Below are positions 24,788 to 36,498 of a DNA stretch of 64,000 nt, piece after piece. Each line of letters starts with the position of its first letter. The first letter of the stretch is position 1. The translations under genes and the position numbers were made by a program. The stretch covers positions 45,459,811 through 45,523,810 of the forward strand of contig CM037584.1 in assembly GCA_021018995.1 (NCBI GenBank). The letters run 5' to 3'. This stretch comes from Chloranthus sessilifolius. Taxonomy: Eukaryota > Streptophyta > Magnoliopsida > Chloranthales > Chloranthaceae. The notes under the pieces were generated by a model that worked only from the letters and a program-made list of their open reading frames with translations, was not told the origin of the DNA and did no database searches.

Positions 24788-25722
24788 TGAAGAGACGTTT
24801 GGGAAAGAGGGCTTAGGCTGTTGGTTTAATGGAGAGAGAGAGAGAGAGAGTGTGAGTGAAAGTGAGAGAGAGAGTGAAGAGGACGGTTTGGGGAGGGTTT
24901 CTAATTAAAAGCAGTAGTTGGCTGCTGAGGTTACCGTGAGGGTGAGAGAGAGATACATATACAATTAGAGCGAGGGAGAGGGAGAGACTAATTGGGAGAG
25001 AGTGGTGGACGGCTTGACTGTTGGGGTTATGCATATGAGAGAGAGAGAGAGAGAGAAACTGCTTCGGTAGGTATAAAGGAGACCTATTAATAGTTTGCAC
25101 AGTTTGGGTGGTTCTTGGTTACAGAGAAAGGAGAGAGAGAAACAAGAGAGGGAGAGATCAATGGAGGGGAAAGAGGAGGCTAATTAATAGCAGCCACTAT
25201 TTGGGTATAAGGTGAGGGTGTGTGAGAAAGAGATCAATGGAGAGAAAGGCCCAATTGGGCAAGTAATTTTAAAAGGAGGAAGAGTCCAAAAGGGATTCTT
25301 TCTCTCTACAATTTCGTTCCCCAAAATATATGCATGCAAAACTAGAATTCGGGGGCTAACTTTTCTAAAATCGGATCTCATTTTAAAGTTTCTTTATTTA
25401 CTTGTGTGGGCTACAATAGGGTTTGGGCACATGCACCGAACTTGGTGCTCTATCCCATTTAGGGCCATACGATTTGATTTAGAAATATCAGGTAATAACA
25501 TTCTCTCTTCCTTATAAAATTTTTGTCCTTAAAAATTACGTATCTTTTAATTCGAAGATCGGTTCAGGTTTCATAAATGAGCACACTCCTAAAAAATAAA
25601 GGTGGGTCCAAAGGCCACATCAAATAGGTCAATGGTTAGACAAAGGTCAAATTGGTCAAGTAAAAGTTAAAATATTCTCAAACGTCAATGATTCAGAGTT
25701 TGCAAAAATTCAGGTCGTTACA
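21709..25722 (-). mobile_element. 5' LTR of the LARD-like element (4014 bp)
   Basis: Aligns along its length with 13170-19924 (minus its nested insert) and with the solo LTR 51837-56463. It starts GGTCACGACCC (first base mutated from T) and ends CAGGTCGTTACA. It lacks the segment around 24365 that corresponds to 15845-16010 in its partner. A TA/GA tract is at 24748-24787. Confidence 0.9.
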
Positions 25723-25727
25723 ATAAT

Positions 25728-26028
25728 ATTGGAAACACGTTTAAGCGTCATTGAAAAAATAAAAAATAAAAGCTTTAGTCTTTTTGAAGAATCACAACTT
25801 TTACATTTTAAACATGTTTTTGTATAATTTTTTTGAAAATTTTCCTCTATTTGTCAAAAATGTGATACACCTGACCAAAATTTTTTGCATATCATGCGAT
25901 ACACCTGGGCATAATCTAATAGAGGTGGTAAAAAGGCATAAAGTTTGGGTTGAAACGATCTAAATTATGGTCAAGTGTATCCCATGTTATAGAATTAATG
26001 AAAAAACATTCCACATTTAGAATTGTGG
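25728..26028. other. Non-genic stretch
   Basis: AT-rich, with a duplicated TGTGATACACCTG / TGCGATACACCTG motif near 25860-25905. No gene or element ends seen. Confidence 0.4.
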
Positions 26029-26036
26029 GTCCAATG

Positions 26037-26458
26037 TAGAGGTGGAAAGAAACGAAAATTTGAAAACTAACACAACCAAACCAATACCGATCCAAACCGA
26101 ACTGAAATTGAAACAATTTGGGTTCGGTTCGGTATCAATTTTGGCTGCCGAAAACCGATATAGTAGGAAGTGAAAATCGATAAAATTTTGAAAGAACCGA
26201 TAAAAACCGAAAATCCCTTTAGAAAAGATTGAAAACCGAACTGACCAAAACCGATATGGATCGCTTTGGTTCAGTATCGTTTTTTATTTTATGGTTATCG
26301 GTTTCCCGAAATCACTATGAATCGGTTTGGTTTGATATTGGTTTTGTTTTTTTTTGTTACCAGAACTGAAACTTTTCGGTATCAATTTTGACCAAATCGA
26401 AACCGAAACCAAAAATTCAGTTTCGATTTTGGTTTGGCATACCGAATTTCCACCCGTA
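26037..26458. mobile_element. hAT-like MITE of the CGGTTCGGTTT type (422 bp)
   Basis: Ends TAGAGGTGGAAA and, inverted, TACGGGTGGAAATTCGG. Flanking 8-bp sequences GTCCAATG (26029-26036) and GTCATATG (26459-26466) match at 6 of 8 positions, consistent with an old hAT duplication. The body is built of AACCGAAACCGA/TCGGTTTCGGTT words in both orientations. Confidence 0.75.
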
Positions 26459-26483
26459 GTCATATGTCACATTAGGTGCACCG

Positions 26484-27337
26484 CAGGGGCGGAGCCAGGA
26501 TTTTTTCATAGGGTGGTCATTTAATCAATCAATTAATGTTGGATAATTGTATAATTTTTTTTCTAAGCAAATGCTAAAGAAAAAATATCTACAAATGAAA
26601 CTAGATGCGAAATAAAAGAAAATCATATGCATATCAATTAGGTCGTTTCAACAAAATTGACCTAATTTAAAATTCCCTCAAAGAATGATTACGAGGTAGT
26701 ATCATCCTCGTCCTCCAAGTAATAGGATGATGTGGCAGTACATTGCAGGGAGCTCGTGAGACCATCGAAGCTGTTGAACGTATCCCGATGATGAATGAGA
26801 AAACCTAACATTTTTTTATTTAATAATTTTGATGCCTTTATAACATTATATATATATTAAGTTATTTTTTGCTCTTTACATATCTTAGTGAATTGCTCTA
26901 GTGGTAGACTTAGTGCTTGGTGAAGGTTAGGTTCTAGGTTCAAACCTTGTTATGTGTAATAAATTTCTTAATTTTTTAATTAATTATACTAGAGCTTATA
27001 CACTATATATGTGAGTATGTAGTTCTACAATATAGTGGAGCCTGTGAGAGAAATCTTTCTAAAATAAGTGGAGCACCTAAATAGATGGAGGGGAGCCTAA
27101 TAATAGGCCAAAATTGTATGATTTAGTTAAAAAAATCAAAGAATAAATATTTGTTATGAAAACAAATACCATAAAAAAATTTGTTTGAAGATTTTAGATA
27201 ATTTTTGGTTGTCAATACAATTTTGGATGAATGAGAATCCACTAATATAAATTAGGACACCTAAAGCTTAGTAAAAAAAATTTAGAAAGTTTGGATGGTC
27301 AATTGACCACCCAAGTTATAACGTGGCTTCGTCACTG
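26484..27337. mobile_element. Non-autonomous hAT element (854 bp), TSD GTGCA(C/T)CG
   Basis: Left end CAGGGGCGGAGCCAGGATTT; right end, inverted, CAGTGACGAAGCCACG, followed by shared AGGGTGGTCA / TGGGTGGTCA. The 8-bp duplication GTGCACCG (26476-26483) and GTGCATCG (27338-27345) matches at 7 of 8. No transposase. Isolated left ends of the same type, CAGTGGTGGA-CCAG/CCAAGATTTTC, occur at 27555 and 34331. Confidence 0.85.
26886..26962 (+). repeat. tRNA-like (SINE 5') segment inside the hAT element
   Basis: ATTGCTCTAGTGGTAGAC resembles box A and GGTTCAAACCTTG matches box B, about 45 bp apart, followed by an AT-rich tail. The spacing suits a tRNA-derived SINE. No cloverleaf could be fitted, so I do not call a tRNA gene. 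Confidence 0.45.
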
Positions 27338-27657
27338 GTGCATCGGCTGGGCACCTTTTAGCAGCCCATGCACCTAATACCAGCCCTAGCTAAGCAGATA
27401 ACGAAGCAAAAACTAGGCAGCCTCTAATTCTAAACTACGAAACTCACTTTTCATAATATTTTTAACTAAATGAAGGACAAACTTGTTAAAGAGGTACCTA
27501 GTTTTATTTATTCAAGATGGGGACCCGGTGCACAGGATGACCTGTGTGCTCAGTCAGTGGTGGACCCAGTATTTTCTTATATGGGGGCATAAAATTAATT
27601 CAGGATAATGACTCCTGATCAACCCTTTAACACTAAAATGGTATTTAAATGATCTTA

Positions 27658-29100
27658 AGTTGTGTTTGGAAACGTTGATTTAGATTTGGGGATTTCAAAT
27701 TTAGGCATTTTAAATTCAAAATTTGAAATATTTGGATTTGCAAATCTCTTGTTTGAATGTTTAAGCATTGCCTTAAGATTTGATCCACTGATTTATAAAT
27801 ATTTCATTTAGCTATTTTTTTTGTAAAACAAATTTATATTTCATTGGTTTCCTTCATATATTCTACATAAGTAGAGATGCAAGTTCAGTGTACCGAATCG
27901 AACCGAATTCGATTTTTTTGGTTTTTGATTCGGTACACCACAAATCGAAACCGAACCGAAATATGTTGGTTTCGGTACACCGAATTCCTCCAACACATAA
28001 ACCGTTCTTGAACCAAAACCGAATTTTTCAGTGTTCGATTCCGTTCGGTTTGCTTCAGTTTGGGTTTAAAAAAAAAAATATTCAAAATTGGGTGCAACTA
28101 GCAATTTTTTTCTTGAATCCAAATCGAACTGAACACCAAAAAATTTGGTTTCGGTTTAGGATTAGTTTATGTGTTGGAGGAATTCGGTGAACCGGTTTGG
28201 TTTGCTTCGGTTTAGGTTCAGAAAAAAAAAAAAGAAGGGTGCAACCAGCATTTTTTTTTTCTTGAACCCAAACCGAACCGAACACTAAAAATTTTAGTTT
28301 CGGTACACCGAATTCCTCCAATACATAAACCGTTCCAGAACCGAAATCGAATTTTTCGGTGTTCGGTTCGGTTTGCTTCGGTTTGGACAGAAAAAAAAAA
28401 AGATTTAATGGGTGCAACCAGCAATTTTTTTTTTTTCCAAACCGAAGGAAACAGAACCGAGCATCGAATTCCTCCAACACATAAACCATTCCCGAACCGC
28501 AACCGAATTTTTCGGTGTTCGGTTCGGCTCAGTTTGGGTTAAAAAAAAATCAAAAATTGGTGCAACCAACAATTTCCTGGTTGCACCTAGTGTGCAACGA
28601 CCAAAAACTAGTCGTTGCAACCGAACGACTAGTTTTCTAGCTATTGCAGTAACTACTTAAGCTTGGGTTGGGTCGGGTCAAGTCGGGTCTAGTTCGGTCT
28701 GGTACCGATTCAATCCGATCCATTTATCACTAATTCAGCCCGATTTGGTTCGGTTTAATACATGTTGCCTCATTCCCAACCCAATCAGATCGATCAAGCT
28801 TAAAAATATTCGACTTAGGTTGGTCGAGTATCGAGTCGAACCATACCTATAATAACACAGAGTAACAACTTTTTTATTCACTACATATAGCCATTTATAT
28901 ATTGGTGTAAGATTTGGATTTTCAAATAACGCCTAGGAGGTATTATTTACAAATTCACTTTTTACGACACAGATTTCTAAGTTCCTGTGGATTTACCAAA
29001 TCTAAATCCAAATACAAAAAGGTGGAGCTACATGGTGGATTTGGATTTAGGAGATCCAAATCCAAATCCCCAAATCCAAATCCACGTTCCAAATGCAGTC
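27658..29100. mobile_element. Composite MITE with TIR TGTGTTTGGAAACG, TSD TTA
   Basis: Left end AGTTGTGTTTGGAAACGTTG; right end, inverted, GACTGCATTTGGAACGTGG, both continuing into GATTTGGATTTGGGGATTT. TTA flanks both ends (27655-27657 and 29101-29103). At 1443 bp it is long because it holds the CGGTTT-type array 27875-28640. The solo LTR at 29105 landed exactly on its right edge. Confidence 0.7.
27960..28560. repeat. ~160-bp array with units in alternating orientation
   Basis: A unit containing CGAATTCCTCCAACACATAAACC, then CGAATTTTTCGGTGTTCGG, GGTTTGCTTCGGTTTGG, an A-run and GGGTGCAACCAGCAATTTTT occurs at about 27985, 28307 and 28467, and inverted at about 28150-28200. It produces repetitive open frames (for example minus 28082-28489) with a recurring VYVLEEFG-like peptide. 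Spacing and repetition argue that these are repeat artefacts, not a gene. Confidence 0.75.
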
Positions 29101-29104
29101 TTAC

Positions 29105-32100
29105 TGTAATGACCTAATTTTTCGTGCACTTAATCTTGTGGTGCTAGATGTGTTTCGCATAGTGTACGATGTTAACGCCCCCACACTAGATCTTCTTATT
29201 TTATTTTAAAGGTGTTAGATGCATAGTTGCACTAAACTTGGTGGTAGTGTTCCACACTAGAACCTATCCCATTTGAGGAAAAAACCTTATTTAAGAATAA
29301 GGTACGCACAACTCCTCTCATTCTAATATTCTTAAAAACCCTAGCCGTCTCTTTCTTTTCCTTTCTTAAAAGAACCCTAGCCGTCAACATCTTCTTCTTC
29401 ACCCGTCTCTTCTCTAAACATCTTAATCATTCTCCCTAAAAAACTATAGTGTGTTCTTCCACAAGAACCACTGTGATTATTTTTCTACCATCAATATCGA
29501 GGTGAAGAAGGCAAAAAAAATCGTGGATTGGCCATTGCGTGGACTCCACTCTCTATCGCTCTAACCGCCGTCGATTTGCTGATCACGCTTCAAGAAGCGT
29601 GTACCCATCCATCCATCTCGTCCTTCTTAGTTCCCATCGCGTAAGATACGTTCGATCGCGTATTGATGAGCTATTTAAAATGAATCTAGATTTGTTGTAC
29701 TATAAAATAATATTTAAAATAATTTGTTGTATTATAAAATTGCTTTTAGGAGTAAAATAATGTTTAACTTTTATTTCATATTATTTTTATAAATTTTTCG
29801 GATGTATTTTGGGTTTTATTTCAAAACCTTATTTCGTTTCGAATATGCGACAGCCAATCGATTGAAATACACTTTTCAATCGATCGATTTCAAAATCGCA
29901 ACAGATAATGTTTTATTACCTTATTTAATTCAATCGATTGATTTACATTTTTCAATCGATCAAATTTGAAACCGAAATAGAGAATGTTTGTTACTTTATT
30001 TAAATCGATCGATTGAAATACACTTTTCAATCGATCGATTTCGGGCTACAATTTGGGTTTTAACTGGACAACGCTATATTGATTACTTCTGACGTTTTAA
30101 TGTCCTCTGAGACTTTACTGTCTCTTTAGTTAATTAATTGATGGATGGGATATTCAATCGATTGATTTTATAATTCAATTGATTGAGTTATAATACACAC
30201 TATCATGCCTGAGTAATTGAATTTTTTTTTTTTCTTCAATCGATTAATTTTATAAATCAATAGATTGAGGTCCACTACCTTTTATTTGAAAGAAGAGATT
30301 CTTTTTCAATCGATTGATTTTATGAATCAATAGATTGAGGTTGTTTGGTAGTGAAAGTCTAATGGGGCTTTTGTATATATATAATATTATATTAGCCATA
30401 TATGCTAAGTGGTGTATTTAAATTATTTTATTAATATTTTTGTTTAATGGCTAGGCACTCAAAGCCATATTTTATTTTGTTCTTCAATCGATTGAGTTTC
30501 ACTTTTCAATCGATTGATTTTGAACCAAACTAACTGTGCACTTATTTAATTTCAGTTGATTGAGTTACACTTTTCAATCGATTGATTTGTGTCCGAACAG
30601 ATAACTTTTATTATATTTGTTTTACCTTATAACTTCACTTGCCCGACCAAAACTCAATACACCTTAAATCACTTTATGATTTTGATCGATGGTCGTGATG
30701 CACTCCATTTTAAATTATACTATCATTTTATTTGAGCATTTAATTATAGTATACTATATATGTATCATTCTGTCACTTCAACGCGATCACTTCGATAACA
30801 CGAGGTATTAGAAATTTGATACCTCGTAAAAATCGAACTCTGACTTTTAAATTATCGAAATCACACTTCTAACCATATTCTATAATTATATTTATTTACA
30901 TTACACATCAATATATATAATTACACATCAATATCTATAATTATATTAATGTGTAATGTAAATAACTATAATTATAAACATAATCAAAATCTAAGTGTAA
31001 ATCGTTCTGTACATGTGATACTTTTGTGCTTGTATCCTGATCAAGTTATACGAGTTAAGGATATGTTAGATTATGGGTACGAGAGTGTATGAGATTATGC
31101 TTACGCTTGAGCCTGGTGACTCACTGAGATGGTATCGAAGTGAGAAATACACTGTATTCGCATGCCTTACAACTCATGTTGGAATGAGACCCATGACGAA
31201 TCGGGTGAGTGCGAATTCAGTGTAACCTCATATACGGTAACCCGATCACCCCGAGTTTAAATATTATAGTATAAGTTATGAGTTAAGTTATAGGCTTTAG
31301 CTGTGGTGATGTCTCTTCTATGGTCACATGAAACTCAGAATATTGGAGTCAATATACTGATGAATACCTCTATGGTAGTATAAGCTGTCACATGAAGTTT
31401 ATTTAGGTTATTACGGAACTTTTTTTTTTAGAAACATGATTTAAGAAAGTTATCCCACTATAGTTTGTCTTAGAATTAAGTGTAAGATAAGATATAAGTA
31501 TGAAATAAGATAAATTATGATACGAGTACGATAATATGACACTGCTGTGTAGGCCAGTAAAAGATTAAGAATATAAGTCTCTCTACGTGTCGTTCCTTGC
31601 GTAGCCACCGTAAGGGCACAACGTCTTTCAGCTAAGACAGATCTCTGAGAGAGATTATGAGTATCATGTATGTTATGAGTGACTTTGACTATTATGTCTC
31701 TCTATTGGCTGGATGGTAGAGTATGAGTATGATACGAGGACGTTATGATATGGTGGTATGATACTATATTGACCCTCCCATGGTAGCTCGAGCAGCGACT
31801 CTGGCACAGGTCGTTTAGGATTTTACGAATATGTTAGTTACGCTCATGCGATGTACAGACGTATGCGTGAGAATGATAATAAGACATTGTACGATATGTT
31901 ATGAGATATGGTAAAGTACGTTAGAATATGAGTGTCTAGATCATGGTCTTATATTTATGATATGATATGAGTTTTACAATATGCATATGGTTGTCTTTCT
32001 TTTGCTATTTACTTTGAAATATTATGTTTATCACTTATTTGATGCACCCACAATGTACCTAAGTAGAATGAAGTGGATTGGTGGTGTATCTCACTGAGTT

Positions 32101-32605
32101 TACGTGATTGAGTAAACTCATCCCACGATAATCTAACAGTTGCAAGCGATTACGTTGGTGGAGTAGAGGCCGGCCATCCAGATCTCGCTGATGTTGATTT
32201 CATTGATCCCGAGGGTGTTGAGTATCAGGAGCCTTAAGAGGGCGACGGAGCTGAGTACCAGGAGGGCTATGGTACTGATTTCGATCCGAGTGCCGGATAT
32301 TGATCATTGCAGACTCGATAGTGGGTTTGGTCATTATTATTGTTGACTTTATGATTTCCTTTATCGGATTTATTTCTGACTTCTATTTACATTTTATTGG
32401 TGGATTTGTGGATTTTATGACGCTTTTTCAGTATTTATGATTGCATTTATATTTCACCCTATTTGTTGGATTTCTCGGATTTCATGAAACCAGATTTGCG
32501 CGATAACTCTAATTAGGTGTATGTCTGCTTAACATATCTAAAATATGTGGGTCATAACTCAAAATTTTAAGCCTTCGGGATGGGGTAGAATTTTAGGTCA
32601 TGACA
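29105..32605 (+). mobile_element. Solo LTR, family LTR-III (3501 bp), TSD CTTAC
   Basis: Starts TGTAATGACCTAATTTTTCG and ends TTTTAGGTCATGACA. Perfect CTTAC repeats at 29100-29104 and 32606-32610. It shares 5' and 3' parts with the gypsy LTR 40006-43276, which fixes the orientation and the superfamily (Ty3/gypsy). A TATA-like TTATTTAAGAATAAGG is at about 29287-29302. Near the 3' end, at about 32145-32235, it encodes an acidic frame containing ADVDFIDPEGVEYQEP that is conserved in the other LTR. Confidence 0.95.
29853..30596. repeat. Array of CAATCGATTGA palindromes in LTR-III
   Basis: About 16 copies of CAATCGATTG or close variants (AATCGATCGATT, CAATAGATTGA, CAATTGATTGA) spread over 740 bp, some 550 bp downstream of the TATA-like box. 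The homologous part of the LTR at 40006 lacks it and has a different short repeat at about 41108-41166. The same palindrome occurs in the unrelated Ty1/copia LTR at 59762-59850. Confidence 0.85.
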
Positions 32606-32610
32606 CTTAC

Positions 32611-34585
32611 ATCATTAAATTAGACTATTCGTCGTCATTGAAGTGTGCTTTATTTCTATGTCATGTGACACACATTTTTATTAATATAAATTGTCCAAGT
32701 GACAATCCATGATTAGAAGATGTTTTAGACAAAAAATCATACCCATTAACGGACGCGAGCCTTCTAATTGGTGAACTCCAATATCAGCTATTTAAATTAG
32801 GGACAACGGTCATTATTAGAGACCACGGATCAGATGGTTCAAATCCCCCCTCCCCCCGCCCAAAATATGTTTTTTTTTAAGGCCTATCGCCTTTCAATAT
32901 GCGAACCACCATTTTGACATACCCATATCTTAAACCGTTATTGGTATACGATCGTTTATTCATTTTGGTGTTTAAATGAAGCTCAGGAGAGTCAAGTCCA
33001 ACTAATTAGTATTTTAAACTATAAAAATATTTTGATATTGCTTATAAAAAGATGACTGTCATTAAATATTGTATCATCATTTAATGACTGTCATTTGTAA
33101 ATTGTATATTGCTTATAAAATTGCTTATAAAAAGGTGACTGTCATTTGTAAATTGTAAATGACTGCCATTTGTAAAATCTTTTTATATTTCTTATAAAAA
33201 GATGACTGGCATTTGTAAATTGTATCATCATTTACTTATAAAAAGTAACTCTCACTGAATTTACGTTGACATCCATCATCAGATGATGAGATTTTGATTC
33301 TACATCATAAAGATCACAAAAAGTGACATTATCATGAAATGCTATTAAACTTCACAAAAAGTGACATCATCATGGAATGCCATTAAACTTAAGTTTCCGA
33401 TCACTTCCTGTGAATATGTCACATGAAATCAACATCTGATTGTTTGAGGATAGATATGATTTCAAATTGAATCAACTTGAGATGAAAATTGATGATTCAA
33501 AGCAATCTATGATTTCCCTATAGTCAAATAATAAGATAACCATAATTTACGATCAATATTCATTCATATTGGCTTACACAAATTGGATGTTTTTGATAGT
33601 GCTAGCACCATCTTAGTGCCTAAAATTACACTATCTAAATTGAGGGGAACTTTTTTTTTTAAGTCAGCATTGGCATGTGCCTCTGTTGGGCCTTAATTAG
33701 GTCCGCCACTATGCCCAATGGCCAAATCACATGCTCTATGGCATGATCAATTCAAAACAAATCTCGCTTTGGATTAATCAGTCATAAGACATGTGTTTAA
33801 ATTATTTACTTATTTTTTACTTTTTTATCCTTTATTTGATGGGTAAAAAATAAGGTCATGCTCAAAGCTTTGGTACATTAATATCTGTCAATTTTGACTA
33901 TATTTTTAATCATAGAAAAGTCATAAGAAAAAAAAAAAAAAAAAAAAAAAATGTGAATGAGATTTGATCGACCTTGCTAGGTATCCGTGATACCCGATCC
34001 TTGTAATGGCGCCATATGATGCCAACTGATGGTCTTATCTATTTTCCAAAAATTGGTCATGACCAAGCCTTATGATTTTCAAAGGATCCTTACATTGGCG
34101 AAGGGATATTGTCCCTGCTAGGGGGCTACACGTTGACAGAGCCTTATGAACAAGGTATTGATATATTGTTTGAAAAATATTAATAACAAATATTTAATAC
34201 CTATGACAAAAGTCAACTTTTTGACTGCTTCTGCTCGTGGTGTTTTCTAATGGTTTCCACTTTCCACCGTCAGGTGGGAATCAGACATTCAGATCATAAT
34301 TATATTTTTTGAATAGAGCCACACAATCAGTGGTGGAACCAAGATTTTCATTTAGGCAGGGTGTAAAATGAATTAGATTTAATTTTAATATATTTTAAAA
34401 TAACTTTCGAAAAAATTGTTGAAATTAAAAAATATATAAATATATATTTTTATAATTTTAAAAAATATATTATCATAAAAATCGTGTTTCGTACTAATTT
34501 TTTCAACATAGGATTTTTTTATCATGACTTTCAAATTTGACGGCTTAGATGGTCTTTCCCACATATGATCTTTTGATCATTGTGT
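32611..34585. other. Non-genic stretch with short tandem repeats
   Basis: At 33045-33245 a roughly 35-bp unit (CTTATAAAAAGATGACTG, TCATTTGTAAATTGTA) is repeated about five times with gaps. At 33315-33390 a roughly 40-bp unit starting CACAAAAAGTGACAT is present twice. A poly(A) run lies at about 33929-33951. A hAT-type left end CAGTGGTGGAACCAAG is at 34331. No gene. Confidence 0.5.
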
Positions 34586-34589
34586 TTAA

Positions 34590-34930
34590 TTTTTTCATAC
34601 GATCTTTTGATCATCAACAATTGATTGATTTGACTTAGACAATGGAGTTTATTTTTCACTTCAATCTTCCACACAAAGGATCTTGAGACTATGGGCGTAC
34701 CATCTGACAATCAATTTTTTTTATTTTAAGTGGCACAAATCTCAATAAAGTAACTAAAAAACAATGAGGCACACATCACACTAAATTAGCGCTACATTTT
34801 GAGATGCGTGTCACATAGAGAAAACTAACGTTTGATGGCAAGTCTATGGTCTCAAGATCTTTTGTGTGAAAAATTAGGCTTAAAACCTATTTTCATCATC
34901 AAATTCAAAACAGTCAAATGATTGTTGCAT
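34590..34930. mobile_element. Foldback MITE, GATCTTGAGA family copy
   Basis: Arms of about 90 bp: the left arm has CACACAAAGGATCTTGAGACTATGGGCGTACC, and the right arm its inverse with GGTCTCAAGATCTTTTGTGTG. The centre holds CACAAATCTC...GATGCGTGTCAC. Long inverted arms suggest a MULE-type or foldback origin. A second copy is at 35190-35480. Confidence 0.65.
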
Positions 34931-35189
34931 GCAAAACTTAAGCTGAGAAAAAAGAATTTTGAATTTTAAGGATTACAAATACATTAGTCCCTTCAGATTT
35001 TAGCTCCAATCATGGGCGAAAATAAAGTCAGCTAAATTTTATTCAATTTTATCTTTAGAAAAGATCCAGAAAGTGGACCCCACATTATTGCAAAATAGAA
35101 ATCTTTTGTTCTATAAGAAAAGCAAAATGGGTACCATTGTTTGCGCTCACATCCTAGATCGCTTGATAAACATTAATTAAACCGGATTA

Positions 35190-35480
35190 GATGATTGAGG
35201 TCATGTTTCATCCTGATATTCCACACAAGAGATCTTGAGATCATGGCGCACATATAAGACGGTCAGTTTTTATTTCATGTATCACAAATTCCCCCAAAAA
35301 ATGGTCTCTGAATCATATGTCAGACATCACGCCCAAATGTCAATTTAAGGCCATTTTTTGGAGATCAGTGAAAAATGGAATAAAAAATTTACCGTATGAT
35401 AGGTGAGCCATGATCTCAAGATCTATTCTGTAGAATGTTGGCCTGAAACACTGTTTCCATCATTGATCTGAAACAATCAA
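35190..35480. mobile_element. Foldback MITE, GATCTTGAGA family copy
   Basis: Left arm with CACAAGAGATCTTGAGATCATGG, right arm with CCATGATCTCAAGATCTATTC; both arms extend outward into matching GTTTCATCCTGATATTCC / GGAATGTTGGCCTGAAAC segments. A right-half relic is at about 36225-36330. No coding capacity. Confidence 0.65.
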
Positions 35481-35754
35481 TGGTCTTCAAGGCATCTAGG
35501 ACGTGGGTAATTTCAGAGGTGACATGGGTGCAAATAGAGGTACCCAAGGCAAAATTTATTTTTTTAAATCAGTGCAGGCGGGCACCCGCCCTCGCCCATA
35601 CATGCGTCCGCCCCTGCATACAATGCTCCCTTTGTACACCAAAACATGGTTGGGTGACGGGTAAAATTTTAGATGCACAAATCACTAGAAGCATGTAATC
35701 TAATCGTATCTAGGAGAGAAAATGATTCCTATTCCCTAGGATAGACCTCCTAGA

Positions 35755-36120
35755 TATTTGGGTATCAAATATCAGCCGATACCGATATATATTGGCAATA
35801 TGTATCGGTTATTTGGCAAACCGATACATATCGGTGTTGATACGTATCAAGTATTAACTCGGATATCGATCGATATCTGTATCGGTCGATACGAGCCTAT
35901 ATTGGTCGATACCCCCCATTTTTAAAAAAATATATATCGGTCCTCCATCCACCGATACCCAATTTGACGCCTTGATAGAGATTGAACCCTCCGATGCCTA
36001 TTTGAGCTGCCACATGGCACCCAATGTTGTGGGACACTTACGCGATTTTAGGAAAAAGTAAATAGAAAAACGATATAAATGGTCTTGATCTAATGGCAGG
36101 GCCGGCCCTAGGGGGTGTCA
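35755..36120. repeat. TATCGG-rich palindromic repeat and hAT-like left end
   Basis: At 35755-35960 the words GATACCGATA, TATCGGT and CGATATC recur in both orientations, like a decayed MITE. At about 36098 lies GCAGGGCCGGCCCTAGGGGG, resembling the left end of a hAT element. Boundaries unclear. Confidence 0.4.
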
Positions 36121-36498
36121 CGTGGGGCTGCAGGCTCCCAACCTACTTAGGTCGCCACCCACATGCAAGTTTAAAAGAAAAAGGAAAAAAAAAATTACAT
36201 TATAGTAAAATAATATGAAGATCTAACAGTCTGATAGGTGCATCTTGTACCATGATATGAAGATATATTGTGTGGAATATTAGGACGAAAAATAATCTCC
36301 ATCATCTGATTCACGGTAGTCAACGGTTTTAACGCCACCATAATTAAGGCCTCATTCCACTTTTTTCAGACAAATTTTAGGAGAGATTTCTCTCGGCCGA
36401 GGGGAAACAGCGGCCATTCAATAGACTATTGATGCTATGCTATTGTGTGTTTAAACACAATAGGTAGGGTAGGTAGGGTGTATAGGCTCTAATAAAAT

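Larger units (their letters stand above)
13170..25722 (-). mobile_element. LARD-like non-autonomous LTR retrotransposon (12.55 kb with nested insert), TSD ATAAT
   Basis: Two long LTRs (13170-19924 and 21709-25722) enclose a 1.78-kb interior. Perfect ATAAT repeats lie outside at 13165-13169 and 25723-25727. The PBS (21693-21704) and PPT (19925-19936) show that it reads on the minus strand. The interior shows no gag or pol domain, so the element must use proteins supplied in trans. It matches the LARD concept (large LTRs, non-coding interior), although this interior is shorter than in described cereal LARDs. A solo LTR of the same family lies at 51837-56463, so the family has moved more than once. 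The nested LTR-I copy 2 is younger. The leader after the PBS resembles that of the Ty3/gypsy element at 40006, suggesting a gypsy relative as donor. Confidence 0.9.

Noticed and set aside
26886..26962. tRNA gene
   Set aside because: Box A- and B-like motifs are present, but no acceptor stem or anticodon arm could be fitted. Better explained as a SINE relic.
28082..28489. 135-codon frame with a repeated VYVLEEFG-like peptide
   Set aside because: It is produced by the 160-bp repeat units and appears in several frames and orientations. No known domain.
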